Of a stretch of DNA of 64,000 nt, positions 11,597 to 24,980 are shown one piece after another (the first letter of the stretch is position 1; each line of letters begins with the position of its first letter). The position numbers and the translations under genes are program-made. The notes under the pieces are model-generated. The model had not been told where the DNA came from, did not search any database, and worked only from the letters and a program-made list of their open reading frames with translations. This DNA is from Lyophyllum atratum (lineage: Eukaryota > Basidiomycota > Agaricomycetes > Agaricales > Lyophyllaceae), in assembly GCA_014905825.1 (NCBI GenBank), contig JACGCN010000006.1, positions 124,001 through 188,000 on the forward strand, read 5' to 3'.

Positions 11597-12023
11597 AATG
11601 CGATTCATAATTTCCATGACTTGTTCGCAACGACGACCACCTTCACCGTCAATGAGAGATCGCGTCATCGTCACCATTCTGTCCAGTCAAGAACCAAACT
11701 AGATGATTACTTCCGCACTTGAACAGTATGAAGACACTCTCAAATTCCTTGTCTGTTTCGATTGCTTTCAACGCTAAAGAAAACCCCGACTTGGGGCAAC
11801 AATAAATATCATCTTAAATACGTGGCCTTCGCAGGAGGGAGAATTCCTGGACCTTTTTTACATAGGTATACACCAGTACAAAATGCATGTATCATACCGA
11901 AACCGAAAAGGCGACAGAACTAAAGCGAACGATATTCTACAGAGAAGCGAACAGAAACAGAAACCCAACATACACAGCAGAAAGGAAAGCGATCGAGCGA
12001 CAGCGAGAAAAGAAGAAACAAAA
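11597..12023. other. Convergent intergenic region (Use1 / adenylyl cyclase)
   Basis: This is the shared 3' space of two convergent genes. AATAAATATC at 11800-11810 is a possible plus-strand polyadenylation signal for Use1. No gene is seen. Confidence 0.4.
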
Positions 12024-15000
12024 CTATATACTATTCAAAACCTCCAATATCCTCTCCAACGTCCGTTCATCAAACTCCCCCCTCTCCTTAAACGCCGCCA
12101 TCACACTATCCTTGCTCACCGAAACCGAAGGCTCCATCTCCGGCTCCGGCACGTACATCCGTTTCAGCGCCACCGTCGCATTCACGATCCTCGTCGCCAG
12201 CGAGTCCAGCAGCGCCATCAGCTCCGCGTCCGTGGACTGCGAGCCCATGGGGGGTAACAACGTGTGGGGGTCGCCATAGAGTTCCAGGTGGGACGCGGAA
12301 TCGCCGCCAACGTCGGGCTGCTCAAGGCTGAGCGTCTGTATGCTCCCCTTCCGTTCCGGCAGCGGTCGAAAGATCCTCGACGTCGTAAGCGTCTCCAGCC
12401 TCAAACAAATAAGCCCAAGCTCCCTCATCTGCGCCACACTAAACTGCACCCTCGACCCCCCCACACTCCCCCCCGCCACTCCCCAATCCTGCCTCCCAGC
12501 CAACTCCGTGGGATACAAAAGCGATATAAACTCCGGCACCTCCAAGCCTTTCAATTTCACCTCCCCAACGGGGAAAATCGACACCCCCATGCGCCTGACA
12601 TCCTCAATGGCGGCTTGCGGCTGCACCTTCGAGTATTCGGTCTCGGGCTCGGAGTGATGGATGGTTGCGTTGATTTCGCGGATGATCTCGGCGCTGCACA
12701 TGATCTGCCCCCCGCCTGCCTCGCCGCAGATCCGGGCGGAGCGGTTGACCATGGACCCGAAGTAGTCCATCCGTTTCGTGATTGGATCTGGCTCGGGGCT
12801 GGGGGAACCGCAGTGGATGCCCATGCGGACGCTTAAGCCGCGAGCGATGAGGGAACCGTGGACGTCGTAGGTGGGCTTCCCGTCTTCGCACTCTAGGATC
12901 TCGAGCGGCCAGGGTTCGTGCAGCAGTTGGTATTGGACCCTCATACACCACCACACGGCAGCCAGGGAAGTCGGGAATGAACACATGAAGGAATCACCCT
13001 CAGTCTTCACCTCGTACCCGCCGCAGAACCTCAGCTGTCGTCGGAGCAGGGTATTGTGCAGCCGATGCGCCGTGGCCATGCCCGGGTTGACTTCCCAAAG
13101 ATGTGTCGAGTTCCGTATGTCACTGAACACGAGCGCAATGTGCCCGACCGGCGGCGGAACCTCCCCATCGAGCCGCGAAATTCCACGATCCAGGATCTGG
13201 TTCTTCTTCTTCGGCACATCCGCCTCCAGTGTCTCCGCCACCCCAATAACCATGATCATCGTGCTGCCCTCCGCCCCATAGCTGATAGCAAAGTCCCTTA
13301 GCTTCTGCGCCGCGATCATCGGGTCTCCCCTCTCCGTCCGCGCGATGTCCACAGCCGTCTGGTACGACACGAAGTCCCACAGGCCCCTGTTAGCCACGAT
13401 CACGAACTCATCCTGCGGCGAGATGTCGTATGTAAAGACGTCCGGACGGGCGTTGATCACCGGCAACAGGTGGTAGTACCCAAACGCCCGTGAGATGTCC
13501 ACCTCGTCGTTAACGAGCCCAGGGGGAGATACCCATCCCTCAGCCGCGCGTATGCGTTCCGTCTCCGCACGGTCGAACGGGTCGTGCTTCCGGGCCACAG
13601 CAGCGGCGGTCCCCTGCCTGGACACCACCGCCAACGCATTCCCCGCATTCGCAACGTACATCCTCTTGCCCACAAAGTACACCACGATACCCGACACGCC
13701 GCTTCTCAGCGTCGCAGGGTCCGCGATCATACTCCCCCCACCCGTCGCGCTCGCCGTCGACATCTTCCTTGTCGAAGACGTGAATAACGAATCGTGGAGG
13801 TCCTGATTGAGCTTCAGGAAGGTCCTCCTCAGCGCATCAGGTATCCCCTCGTTCTGCTTGTAATTGAGTGCTCCGATTTGCGCCAGCAGCGCAGAGACGA
13901 ACTTGTCGCGGAGGAACTTGGCTAGGCGATTGGGGCTGGCACCGGGAGCGAGCGACTTAGGCGGCTGCGAGCGACCGAACATGGCAAATATGGCTTCACC
14001 TCGGCGGTCGCGGAATTCATGCACGAGGTCGAGCATGTTGAGACAGTCGTTGTCGTTCCTGCCGATGGCGTCTGCGATGCCATAGGCCATGCCCAAAACC
14101 GTCGAGACCGAAGTGCGTACTCGGCGGTCGTCGTTCTCGTCTGGAATGTCGACGGTCGCGCTCATGCCGGTAGTGGTTATGGTCACGTCCATCAGCCCTA
14201 AAACTCGCAGCTGCGTCAGGTCGGTGAAACCGGAAAGGGACTGCGATCCTGGGATAGTCTTGGTGGTGCTGTGGCGGCGATTGACGAGGTGCTTATTAGG
14301 GTCTGCCTTGATCTGCAAGCGGTTGTTCCCCGACAGGTTGAGATACTTGAGGTTCTTGTTGAAGTTCCTAGATAATGGGAAAGGTAATGAATACCCTGCT
14401 CGATGACCACAACGATAGATAGGACGTACCAGTTCCAGTCAAACTCCCAATTGTTGACGTTATATTTCAACAAATTGCTCCCCACGTCTAATATCATCAG
14501 GTTCTGCACCTTCCCGAGTTCCTGCGGCAGCGTCTGCAGCCTGTTCCCGTTCAGATAGAGCGTCCTTAGCCCCTTCAGCTTCGGCAGATCCTCCGTCGGT
14601 ATACTCGTGAGCTTGTTGCCGCTCAGGTACAGCTCCTCCAACTGGATCAGGTGACTGAAGAACCGGCTCGGGAGGTCCTGTAGTTCGTTAAACGATAAAT
14701 TCAGCACGCGCAGCTCCTTGAACTGCATGATGGGGAGCAGCGCGTCGTCGGTGAGCCGGTTCTCGCCGAGGTAAAGGTTCTCGAGGGAGTGCACGAGGGG
14801 AGGTAGGATGCGCCCTGTACTCGCAGTCGTGCCCAGGGACGTCGTCGAGGTCTTTCGCTGCACGCTGTAAATGGGAGGTGCAAGGGCTTCGCCTCCACTG
14901 GCGCTGGCTGGCTCAGCCATGGGCATCACGGGAGGGTCGTGCCAGAACCCAAGGAGGTTAGAGGTGACGTTGATCCTCATCAGCGAAGCGCAGTTCCAGA

Positions 15001-17744
15001 GCGTCGCCGGCAGCTCGGTGAGACTGTTGTTATGCGCGTCGAGCACTTCGAGCCGCTGGAGGCGCCCGATGCTGGCGGGGAGGGCGTCGAGCTTGTTGTC
15101 GGAGCAAGACAGGTATTCGAGGTAGGTGAGATCGCCGAGGCTTTCGGGGATGACGCGGAAGGAGTTGTGGTCGAGGCGGAGGCGGCGGAGAGAGGAAAGA
15201 TGGCCGAGGGCGAGGTGGTCGAGGGATGAGAGCTTCGCGTGCGAGATGTCGAGGTTTGTGAGCGCATAGGGCGGGCGGCCGACAGGGCCGGGGAGGAGAG
15301 ACAGCTGCGTAATCTCGTTGTGGGATGCGTCGAGGATCGCAAGGCAAGGCCCGAGGGAAAGGTCGAGACCATGTACAGCGTTGTGGTCAGCGCTGAGCAT
15401 GGAGATCTTCGGGAGCATGGACATGATCGAAAGATCGGAGATGTTGTTGCGACGGCAATCCAGAGTAGTCAGGCTGACGAGCTTCGAGCATTCGTCAGGG
15501 AAGCGCGAAACCTGATTACCGACGATGACGAGGCGTTCGAGCTGCTTGAGCTTGCCCAGCTCCTCAGGAAGCTCCGCAATCATGTTGAAAGAGAAATCCA
15601 GATCGCGCAGCGCCTCAAGCTGGCAGACGACGCCAGGTAACACCTGGAACTTGTTGTTCGAGATGTTGAGTGTCACGAGGTGGCGGAGGCGAGGAAAGTA
15701 CCAAGGAAGCTTTTCGATACGGTTATTTTGTACGAAGAGGGTGGCCAGACCAGCGATATGGTCAAGAAAGGCTTCTTCGAGGTCGCTGATACGGTTCGAG
15801 GACAGATCAAGGCGGTTAAGCGACGCCGAATGGCGTACGCTTTGCGGCACCTTCTTCATCGCCATATTGGACAGCCTGAGCTCGCGGAGTGTCGTACACG
15901 ACTGAATGAAGTCGAGCGGGATCTCGAGCATGGGATTGCGTGAAAGCTTGAGCGAGACGATTTGATCCGCGTGCTGGTGCAGAACGACTGGGATTGTGCG
16001 CAGACTCCGTCCCGTCAAGTCGATATGATCAAACGTTTCGAATGTGAGTTCCTCCTCCTATATTTCGGTGAGCCATGGAATAGAAGTGACTTGAGAAACT
16101 ACTCACTGTCGGACCAAGCAGCTGGCTCTTGTACACAAACTTGAGAAGAAATGAAAGACCCTCCCCGCCGAGCAGCTCAAGACCATCTACAGGATCGTAT
16201 CCAGCTTGTTCAAGCCGTCTTCTCACGATATCAGCTGGTCGTTCGGCCTGCCCTAGTATCCGTTCCCGACCCCTCTCCTTCAAGTAGAGTCGATGTATCT
16301 CTATGTCCTTCTCCGTCAGCAGCTTGTCGTTCAGCGCGGGTGTCAGATTGGCCACCGTGACCAGCGGTGTCAGCGACGCGATATGAAAGGTGTTGTTCGC
16401 CTTGTAAATCCGTATCGTGAATGGCTTCTCCCCAGACCTGCCCTTCCCCGGCGCCATTCGCTTTCTCGACTTCCGTTTATGGTGGATCGGGGCGCCTGGG
16501 TGCAGCGGGCTAGCGGGACCAAGGTCGTTCACCATCGCATGCATAGGCAGCTCTGGGTTCTGAGCGAAACTAATCGGCCGCCCGACGCCGCCATGCGCAA
16601 CGCTTTCATCCGAACTCGAGTACTCCGGCTCAGCGGCGTTCGTGCCATCCTTCTCCACCGCCCAGCTCTCTGGCGCCGTCCATGTGGGGCTGCCGGGGCC
16701 GCTGCTCGGTATTGCAAGCGCGGGTAGCATTTTCAGGTCGTTGTATCCGTTTAGGCCGACGGGGAGACCCCTGTCCTTGGGCGATATGTGGCGGGTATCC
16801 TTGTATATAATGCGTCCATTGCGTTTGGAAGCTACTGGGGTAGGTAGGAACGGGTCGCGAAACTCGGAAAGTGGTATAGTTCGGCCGTAGAAGGAGGAAT
16901 GGTCGGTGCTGGAGTCAAAGCCGCTACTGGGCGAGCTGGCGTCGTGTGTGGGCCCGGGAGGAAGGGTGAGGTCGATTATGCCGTCCATACTTTCGAAGTT
17001 CATGTCGATTCTGATATCGGGCTGGCCGGGTTCGACCTGCAGTGGAGGGGATGGCGAGTGCGGCCCCGAGTGCTTCTTCCTCTTTTCCCGCTTGTCCCTC
17101 TTAGCGAGTGTCGATGGTGGAGAAGAGATTAATGGTTGGCCTTGTATTAGATAGGCATCTGGAATGGGTGGTGGCGGCTTCAAAGAAGGGTGTTCCCCGT
17201 CGATAGAGTCTTGCCGCAGGCCACTTCTCGACCGACTCCTGCTCAGGACCTTCGCGAAAATAGACGACTTCGCTTTCCGAAGTTCTACTGGAGCTCCTAG
17301 GGTCGCCGAAGACCCGCTCCCTAGCAGCCGACGAGCTGTATCATCGTCTGCCGACCGGCGTTTGTCTTCCGAGGTGCTGAGTGTGCTATGAGAATCGGAT
17401 TTCCGAGGCTGGCGTAGCAAAGTGCTAGCGCTTCCTTGCCGAAAGCTGCTGAAAGTGGATAAGGAGGATTTTGATGAGAATCCGAACGAGCGAGAGGTCT
17501 TTGGTAGTGGTGAGGGCTGACAGGGTTTCGTTGCGGAGAGATTAGTCTGGCTACCCAAGCTCAATCTGAAAGAAAGACGCACTGGATCATTCCATGGAGC
17601 AATGATCGACTCCCTGTTCACAGAAAGATTGCCTGCGCTGCTCGGCGTCGCTGCCGTCGTCGGGGTATTGTTTGTAGGTGACTGAGTTCTTGGCTGGTCC
17701 TCGAGGATGTGGTTTGAGGGTGCGGACCGCTGGACCAGATACAT
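12024..17744 (-). CDS. CYR1: Adenylyl cyclase (RA, LRR, PP2C-like, cyclase domains)
   Basis: Three exons (17744-16107, 16057-14430, 14367-12024) join in frame to 1869 residues. Order of parts: a long Ser/Pro-rich disordered N-terminus (to about 430); a Ras-association domain (about 437-545, starting PFTIRIYKANNTFHIASL); a leucine-rich repeat array (about 550-1120; e.g. LTTLDCRRNNISDLSIM); a PP2C-like domain (about 1135-1475); and the class III cyclase catalytic domain (about 1490-1690) with both metal-binding aspartates (FSDIRNSTHLWE, Asp1505; KTEGDSFMCSF, Asp1547). This is the architecture of yeast Cyr1 and its fungal orthologues, which make cAMP from ATP downstream of Ras and G-alpha to drive PKA. 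The ATG used directly follows an in-frame TGA. The length fits basidiomycete orthologues. Confidence 0.93.
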
Positions 17745-20700
17745 TTCTCAGCGCTCAGCATGCGCTGGTCGACGACGAGGGCAGTCTCGACGCTGTGGCC
17801 AACGACGACAACGATGGGTACAAGGTTGACAGTGAAAGCCCGTCAACCGATTCTGCATCAGGAATCCGGGATCAAAATAATTTGCCGGTCCCCTTCAGGC
17901 CTTGGCCGCCGATGATCTTAATCTTTCCGTTTCTGTCTTCCGTGTGCAGCCGTTACACGTATCCGAAATTCATTTGCACCGTTTAATTACATCTGTCGTG
18001 GCCCAGAAGCCTGTTGCGTGGATAAATCCTCTGCCTTGACAGGAGCACCAGAAGACATATCGAGCATGATGGGGTGCCCGCAGGTTGCTACTCGGTCAGT
18101 GCATTGTTTTATCTCTGGCAACGGGGCTGAACCAGGCCGTAGGATGACCTCTACAGTCGTCATCATAAGAGCTGTGCCCTCGACGACCCAAGTCTTCCAC
18201 CGAACTCTGACCCTTCGCTTGCTCAATACTGGAGGATCACCGTCATCATGCCACCAGAAGATTATATGACAGCGTCAGAAAATCAAATGAATGTCTCGAG
18301 CTAGCATGTCCGCACCGCGAATGCCGAACATTGGGAGACTTCTGTAACCGTGATGGTACGTGGTGATCAAAATCCACACTCCTTGGTGCCGCCAGATGGT
18401 TCTCGCGCTGCCACTTCGGATGCGAAAGTCCATTGGTGCTCTGGCAAACATGAAGGTGAATGGTATAAGCACATGGCCAGCCAATAGAACGGGCCACGGA
18501 ACCCCAATATCAAGCACCTCAACCTCGCCTCTCGACATCGACCACAGTGTATGCACGCACTTCCCGTTTTCATCTTAATTAAAACGATACAGTAATATGA
18601 ACTAGCGCCACCACATGCATTCCTCGCTGCAGTCCCAAACCTCGAGGGTGATGTAATTGTCCATCCCATCCAGTCGTATGACTTTCCCCAACCTTTGAGA
18701 TATGCCAAATTCCAACACAACTCGGGAGTTCGAATGCTCCGTCGACACTGTTTGTCAGTCGCCTGTCACCCGCCAAGAAAGGGTGCTCATCTGAGCCCAC
18801 CTCGCGTTATCGATTGATGACCCAGTGATGTGCGATAAAACACCCTACTATGATGCGGCGAATACTCGCATGCCAGTCAACACAAGTGCGAAGTGGCGTA
18901 CGTTCCATGCGGGGTGGCACCGGCGGCGCTAACAAAACATGGATAATCGCTGGGCATAGAAACCTCACCTACGCTGATCTTCGAATCTGGTTCCTTCCTT
19001 GGTGGCAGGTACAGGCCTGCGACTCGGGCGTCATTGCTAAAAATAAGGAGTAGCTTTCTTGGCCGTTCCTTATTCTGCTCAACGTCCTTCACGCAAATCT
19101 CCACCAGCACCATCGTCCAGCTGACGAACTATCGAGTCCGATTTGCCTCTTTCCGGGCAAACCCAGTAGCACCTCGATTGCCTATACCTCAGTCATATAC
19201 TTCAGTATTATACCTCAGTATACCCCGGCGATATTTTAGTAATTCTCCCTGGTGCCTGTGACATATTCAGCGAGTACGGTTACGATCGCACCAGCGCACC
19301 TTTAATGAAAGGCCACATTCGTCCGTATATAGGTCCTGGCGACTGGCTGGTGGGGACCTGATCATCGGGATGGTGACCAACGGTACGCAGCGACGACATC
19401 ACAGGTACCCTCGTCAGTTCCCTGCCCGATCCGTCATCTGTCCGGCCAATCCGGGTAGTGGTACTTAGTGCAGGTGGCGGTTCACATATTGGCGCCGCGG
19501 AGTCCTGAACGTTATCAAAACTTCGCATGAGCACTGATAGAGACATGTCCCGACAGTCCAGGATCTCGACAAAGCCCCTTGACGTGAGACCGTGGCCGAA
19601 TAGAGTAGAGCCGTCTGTCAGCACACGCCGTAGTTTTGAGAATATAATGTGAGATGTCAGGTAGGACCTTGGAGTGCGAAAAACATGTAACCAGGGTTGG
19701 AATCTCCGCTACAATTGGAACTTGATTGAAATTGTCATCGAGCAAAGGAAAGGATGAACTAGTATGTGTTGAGTACTAATGATCGTTTTATCAAGTGGGA
19801 TAGAAGTGATAGGTGTCATAAATTGAGACATTAGAAAGAGAACATACACACAACATCTCACCGGCCATCGAACAAGTCCAAGAATGTCAGGAAGGCCATA
19901 AATAGATTGGAAAACCACGAAGCGGGGGCGAGCACCGCGTTGAAGGAGCGGGTCCGCCACTCGCGAAGTCAATTCTTGGCAGGGCGGACTTGACAAAAAT
20001 ACGAGGACGCGTCTCATGGCAGAATGGTGCCTTGCGAGCTCTACTTAGGATCGAGGTCTTCGACGTGGTGATATCCAGAGCTTTAGGAGACGACATGCCC
20101 ATGATTCATCCTTCTCATAAATCGTCCGTCATGGCTAGAAAAGTCCTCTCATAGAACAGCAAGTAGTCAGGCACAGAAGGAAGGTAACCAGAGACCAACA
20201 GCCCTACGCCGCACCGCGTATGTCAAGCATGAGAACAGAAAATATAAGGTGAGAAGACGATTCTCATGTCTCCAAGCAAATCATATTGAGTGGTAGATCG
20301 GTCACATAAGGCCTCTCAAAAATTGCTACGAGCTACATACATAGGAAGCTAGCCATCCCGTAGAAAAAAACCTCCATCCAGAAAGTAATCCATCAGACAA
20401 ACGCTGAGCTCGCTGGCACACAGCGCAGGTACTTTTGCAAGCACACCGCAACCGCGCACCAAACGTCCTCGAGACCCTGCTCAGAGGCAGGGCCGTGTTC
20501 TCGGTATAACGAGCCAGCGCGGAGGTCATCGAGTGGATATGAAGGATGCGGCATTTGTAAAAATGCGAGACTCGGTCAGTTTCTATAAAATAGATCCTGA
20601 TGAGTATGTTCTGAGGAAACAGGGATGTCGAGAAGAGGTTTATATAGTTTCTGAGGGTGGTCCGTGCGTGGACGAGAAAAATTGCGTCAATGTTTGAGGC

Positions 20701-20882
20701 GAAGGATAAAGCCTCTGAACCAAACAACTTGAACCTCCGGACGATAGGCAACCATCGTCAACCAACACGCTTTGTTCATGGTCTACACAGGATAAGAAAC
20801 GAGCCGAAATACGTGATCCCTGATTTCTACCTACTTACAATACATGACTTACATTTCCTTTCGAAAGCCCGAGTACAGGGTA
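17745..20882. other. 3.1-kb gene-poor region
   Basis: The left end should carry the adenylyl cyclase promoter and 5' UTR. Several minus-strand frames of 70-140 codons exist (19280-19624, 19709-20102, 20326-20751), but none has a recognisable domain, consistent splice sites or convincing composition. A short AT-rich stretch with repeated CTCAGTATA-like units occurs at about 19180-19225. The right end is the 3' flank of the first beta-mannosidase gene. Confidence 0.35.
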
Positions 20883-23800
20883 TCAAATATGAGTATTGTT
20901 CCACAAAGACCGGACCACGAACTCCGCAGGATTCGGTGCTATAATACGCGAAAGCGCAGGATTCAAGATGAACGACACTGGAACAATCTTCAGGCGAAGT
21001 GTACTATAACGAGGGGAAATTCATGGAACTTACCTGTTCTATCAATTCCTGGAATCAGGTAGAAGCCGTTCGACGGCAGACTTGTCTTCTTGTCGACGAA
21101 AACGCCAACCGTACCTGCAGGGTGATCCAACCATGTCCACGGTGCTACCCCTCCTTTGGCCGACAGCGTAAATGTCAGATCTTGGCTTCGGGTGACACTG
21201 ATCTGCGGATCGACGAGGCGCGCGTTTGCTAGAGATGTCGGAGTGAACTGTACATATGGGTCAGGAATCATTCAAACATCAAGCAGCATTCTCACGTATT
21301 GTTCATTCGTCACCGTCCGACCCTTGATCACTGCTGTCGCGTTGAGAAGGAGCCACACGTCCGCTGCACCTCTGCCAATTGGAAGTATGGTATTCAACCC
21401 CGAGGCCTCGAAGATCAATGAGTTGTTCAATGCCGGGACCGTGAAGTGGGATAACGTCGTATTCAGCGGCCTGCCCAACCAATCGTACCATGTGAGCTGC
21501 GCCGACCCCTGTACCTCTTCCAGCCTATCAGAAATGACGAGCGTGCGTAACGTCTGGGTTGCAGCGGTCCAGAACGGGTAGATCGTAATTGGGGAATAGA
21601 TGCCAGTCAGCCCGTATTGTAACACCTTCCACCTCCCAGAATATTCGATGCTCGACCAGCTAACGCCTTGCCATATATCATTTAGCTGCCACACTAAGGC
21701 CCCAAGGTTGTTCTCGCCCTCGCCGGCCCCGTGACGGTACCACGCGATCTGCGATACGATGGTCATAGTTTGGAAAATCTGTGTGCTGTAGCACCATTGC
21801 GCAAAAGTTTGGTTCGTATCGGTCGTGCCTGGGGTGGGGAGCCAAAGTTCAACAGCTACAGTCATTTCCCGTTGGCCTTCGGGGGCGTTGGGATTGGGGA
21901 AGGCGAGCGAGCCGGCAGGTGGATGGTGTTCTCTTGACATGACCACTGTGGAGTTGAAGGAAAAGTCTTCTGGTGATGTCAGGACTTCTTCCCAGCTGTA
22001 GAAGGACGGCATAGAATGGAACCTGAAAGCTCAGCATGAGCGTTCTTGTTCGAAAGTACTCATAACGGAAAGGGACGCACCCGAATTCGTTCGTGAACCT
22101 CGTTACTGGGAATGTGCTGTAATCTAATGCTACGCTGGCGTCGTAGTTGAATCGCTCTTAGGAGCTATTGTCAGGATATCTGACGCTGGTGGTTGAAGTA
22201 CAAACGCACCTCCATTTCCGTATAAATGGCCCTCTGTACTGTTGTCGAACCGAAGAATGTAGGGATCAAGACTGAAGACACCCTTCGTTGTCGAGCAGTC
22301 CGTGTACGGTACCTAAGTAGATCGAGGATGTGAGGTGTCCATCATCAGCCATGGGATATAGATAACGTACTGAATGAGTCTCCGATACGACAATATCGTG
22401 TAAGAAATCCTGGAACAGGGCGACGAACTATGACGTTCCTCGATCAATCACAGCAGCACACTAGTCGATATGCATTCAACACACCTCGTTCAAGAAATGA
22501 TTCCCATTTTCCACTGAACGATTCGTCCACGTGGCTATTCCTTCGATTTCGTTTCCACCAGCCCATTGTGCGACACTTGGATGCCTATTCACTCTTCTTA
22601 CATTCTGGCGCACCTCAGGCTCTATAGTCTCTAGCAAAAAGTCGTTGACAGGGTACAGCGCGTCTGAAAATATGAGCTCGGACCACGCGAGAATTCCAAG
22701 TTCGTCGCAAATAGAATAGAAGTCGTATTGGCCTCCCGCAACAGAGTATGAAGATGGCTGGTACGTCCCACCGCCCCACACTCGCAACTTGAGATGACGC
22801 AGAAGTCAGCAACCATTCCGCGAAAATGAAGATATGATGAACGAACCATATTCTGCCCACTCTTCACTGCGCTCTCCAAGATCCACCTTGCTTGATCGGT
22901 CGACGTACGGGCGTAGAACGGATCGAACGGAATAATGTTGGTTCCGAGGCTGTAGAACGCTTTACCATTGAGCTTGAAGTGCCATTGGTCGCCTGGAGTA
23001 ATTCCTCTTCCATCGATGTCGTCCTGTGAATACGGCGCTTGTGCGATCTCAATCGTCCGGAATCCCGTCCTCGTGACGAAGTTCACGAGTCTCGCCGACG
23101 AGGTGTTCCCCGATGCCGGAGTATCAAGGGTAACGGTCAAGTTGTAAAGCTTTGGTGTCCCGAGGTTGTGGGTGTACCATCTCTGTGGGATATTGTCCGG
23201 TATGGACCAGGTAGCGGTGATCCAGAACGATTCGTTCGTCGCGACAGGAATGTCAGAGATATGAAAGGGCGTGGACGTGATGCTAAGCTCGGGAAATGCC
23301 AGAGTGAGAGTGGATTCCGGTACGACGGCGGCAGAGCGCAGGGCCAAAGTGACGTTTACGATCCAGTCCGCGTCTTGCTTGGGAGGAACGGAAAACGACT
23401 GACCGGTCTTGTAGATATCAATGGATGACTCGTCGACAAAGATAGGTCCCGCCACATCGTCCCTGCCTGCGGGGCCCGAAGGTGATATGGGTGGTGTTAC
23501 AGTTTGAACCGTTGAAACGCTCGTGTCAGATGATAAGGTCACCAGATAGGCCCGTTTGTATATCCCAACTGGTACGAACGCAGGACCCTGCCTGTTGCTT
23601 CAGAATACGCTCAAATGTACGCGAGGGTCGATGCTTACCCAATCCCAACCAAAATCGCAGGCGACCTTCCGAACCCATGGCCAAATGCCAGGATATTCAA
23701 ACTGGTTGCACAGAAGTGAATGGATGATGGAATGAAGCGATAGTTGCGTTATTTACCCCACCATTGCCAGGGAAATGTTCAGCATCAGCCCTATTGCTGA

Positions 23801-24389
23801 CATTCAAGGCATAATTGTACACCGACTGCAGGGTTACGGTAACATTATTGTCATCGGAGGACGGCGCGGCAATTGACGCAGAAACGTCAAAGGTATACTG
23901 TAAAAATTGATTGTTGACCCATGCGATAGGGTGTCCAGCCACACTCTAGAACGGGCTGTCAGAACGCTGGATCCCGTAGCATGACTACACGTACGATATT
24001 GGCAACAGTATCAATGCCGTAGAATACCAAGAGGGTCTTCTGTTCCGCCCTAGAATTTAAATTACGAGTGAACGGGGACAAATCAGCTGTGTACGTCCAA
24101 TCGTCGTCGATAATCCAGCGTTGAGTGAAATCTAATTTATCCTGAATATGTTCGATCAACCAACCATAGAACAGAAATCCATACCGTTTATTCCGAGCAG
24201 TGGCTCCGTGATGACTCCAGCCCTTGCCAGATCCAAATGCGCCTGGGATGGCGGCCCTGAAGCCGGGATCTGGATAGAACCATTCTTGTTCTTCAGCGTC
24301 CACTGAAGCTCAGAGAGATCAAAAATCGCTGCATAGACGCTTGAGAGGATCGACAAGAGGAAAAGGGAGACGAGGGCGGAGCCATACAT
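20883..24389 (-). CDS. Secreted beta-mannosidase, GH2, tandem copy A
   Basis: A multi-exon gene with many introns of 50-70 bp encodes roughly 900-950 residues, the usual size of fungal GH2 beta-mannosidases. It starts with a signal peptide ([16 protein letters not shown]), then the N-terminal sugar-binding jelly roll ([20 protein letters not shown]), the conserved [19 protein letters not shown] block, and the TIM barrel with the acid/base glutamate in WAGGNEIEG and the nucleophile glutamate in RFTNEFGF (split by an intron after FG). The C-terminus ends [12 protein letters not shown]. The enzyme removes terminal beta-1,4-mannose from manno-oligosaccharides outside the cell, completing mannan degradation. 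Many NxS/T sites fit secretion. The ATG at 24389 is preferred because the frame upstream offers only a TTG. It is paralogous to the adjacent copy B. Confidence 0.9.
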
Positions 24390-24980
24390 GTTCAACCATT
24401 CTCAAGACTCGGCGTAACCTCCAAGTTATAGGTCAGGTACCGCATGGTCCTCGAGGCTTCGCCCCACAAGTGACGTAAAATGGATGGTAGCATCAGCAGA
24501 GAACAAGCAGAAAGTGGGATTGGGGGGACTTCGTCGATCATGAGGCTGAGTGCCGCCCGGATTTAGAGTATCCGGCTCGTGGAAGGCGGCTGCCGCCACG
24601 TCAAGACGCCCAAGTCGACTCTTTTGTCTTCCTTCGCTGAGCTAGCTCTGTGCGAGGATTTGAAGGACGTGACGGATATGCTCCATCGTCACGCTGACCA
24701 AGATCATTGATGTCGAGCTTGGACGTCTATCAATTCAAACGTCTATGGCCATCATCTGGGATCGCACGAGGGGTTCGGTCAGAACGACGAACGACGGATT
24801 GCTCGAGAAAGCGAACGCGGCATCACAAGACATCGAAGTGTGGGAAAATGGTGCTCCCCTTAAAGTTACAGGTCGCGATAGAGCAAGTGATAAAAGACGT
24901 GGTTTATATGCTGTAAAACATCAATCATACAAGTATCTTCCGATCTATGACTTGGTCCCCCTTCGAAAGCCCAAGCACTA
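24390..24980. other. Intergenic region between the beta-mannosidase copies
   Basis: This holds the promoter of copy A and the 3' flank of copy B. Much of 24400-24640 is clearly related to the sequence upstream of copy B (28500-28720), so the duplication included the promoter. Confidence 0.6.
24462..24467 (-). promoter_or_regulatory. Candidate CreA/Mig1 carbon-repression site, copy A
   Basis: On the minus strand the site reads GTGGGG, matching the SYGGRG consensus of CreA-type repressors, about 73 bases upstream of the ATG. The same motif is kept at nearly the same distance upstream of copy B. A six-base match alone is weak. The conserved position is the main support. Confidence 0.35.

Noticed and set aside
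19280..19624. 114-codon minus-strand frame
   Set aside because: No recognisable family, no promoter or splice context, and composition like surrounding intergenic DNA.
20326..20751. 141-codon minus-strand frame near the 3' flank of beta-mannosidase A
   Set aside because: It has no domain, mixed composition and no neighbouring exon, and it is most likely chance in a gene-poor region.
24390..24395. TTG at 24395 as the start of beta-mannosidase A
   Set aside because: The ATG at 24389 matches the position of the copy B start and begins the signal peptide. No reason exists to invoke a TTG start.
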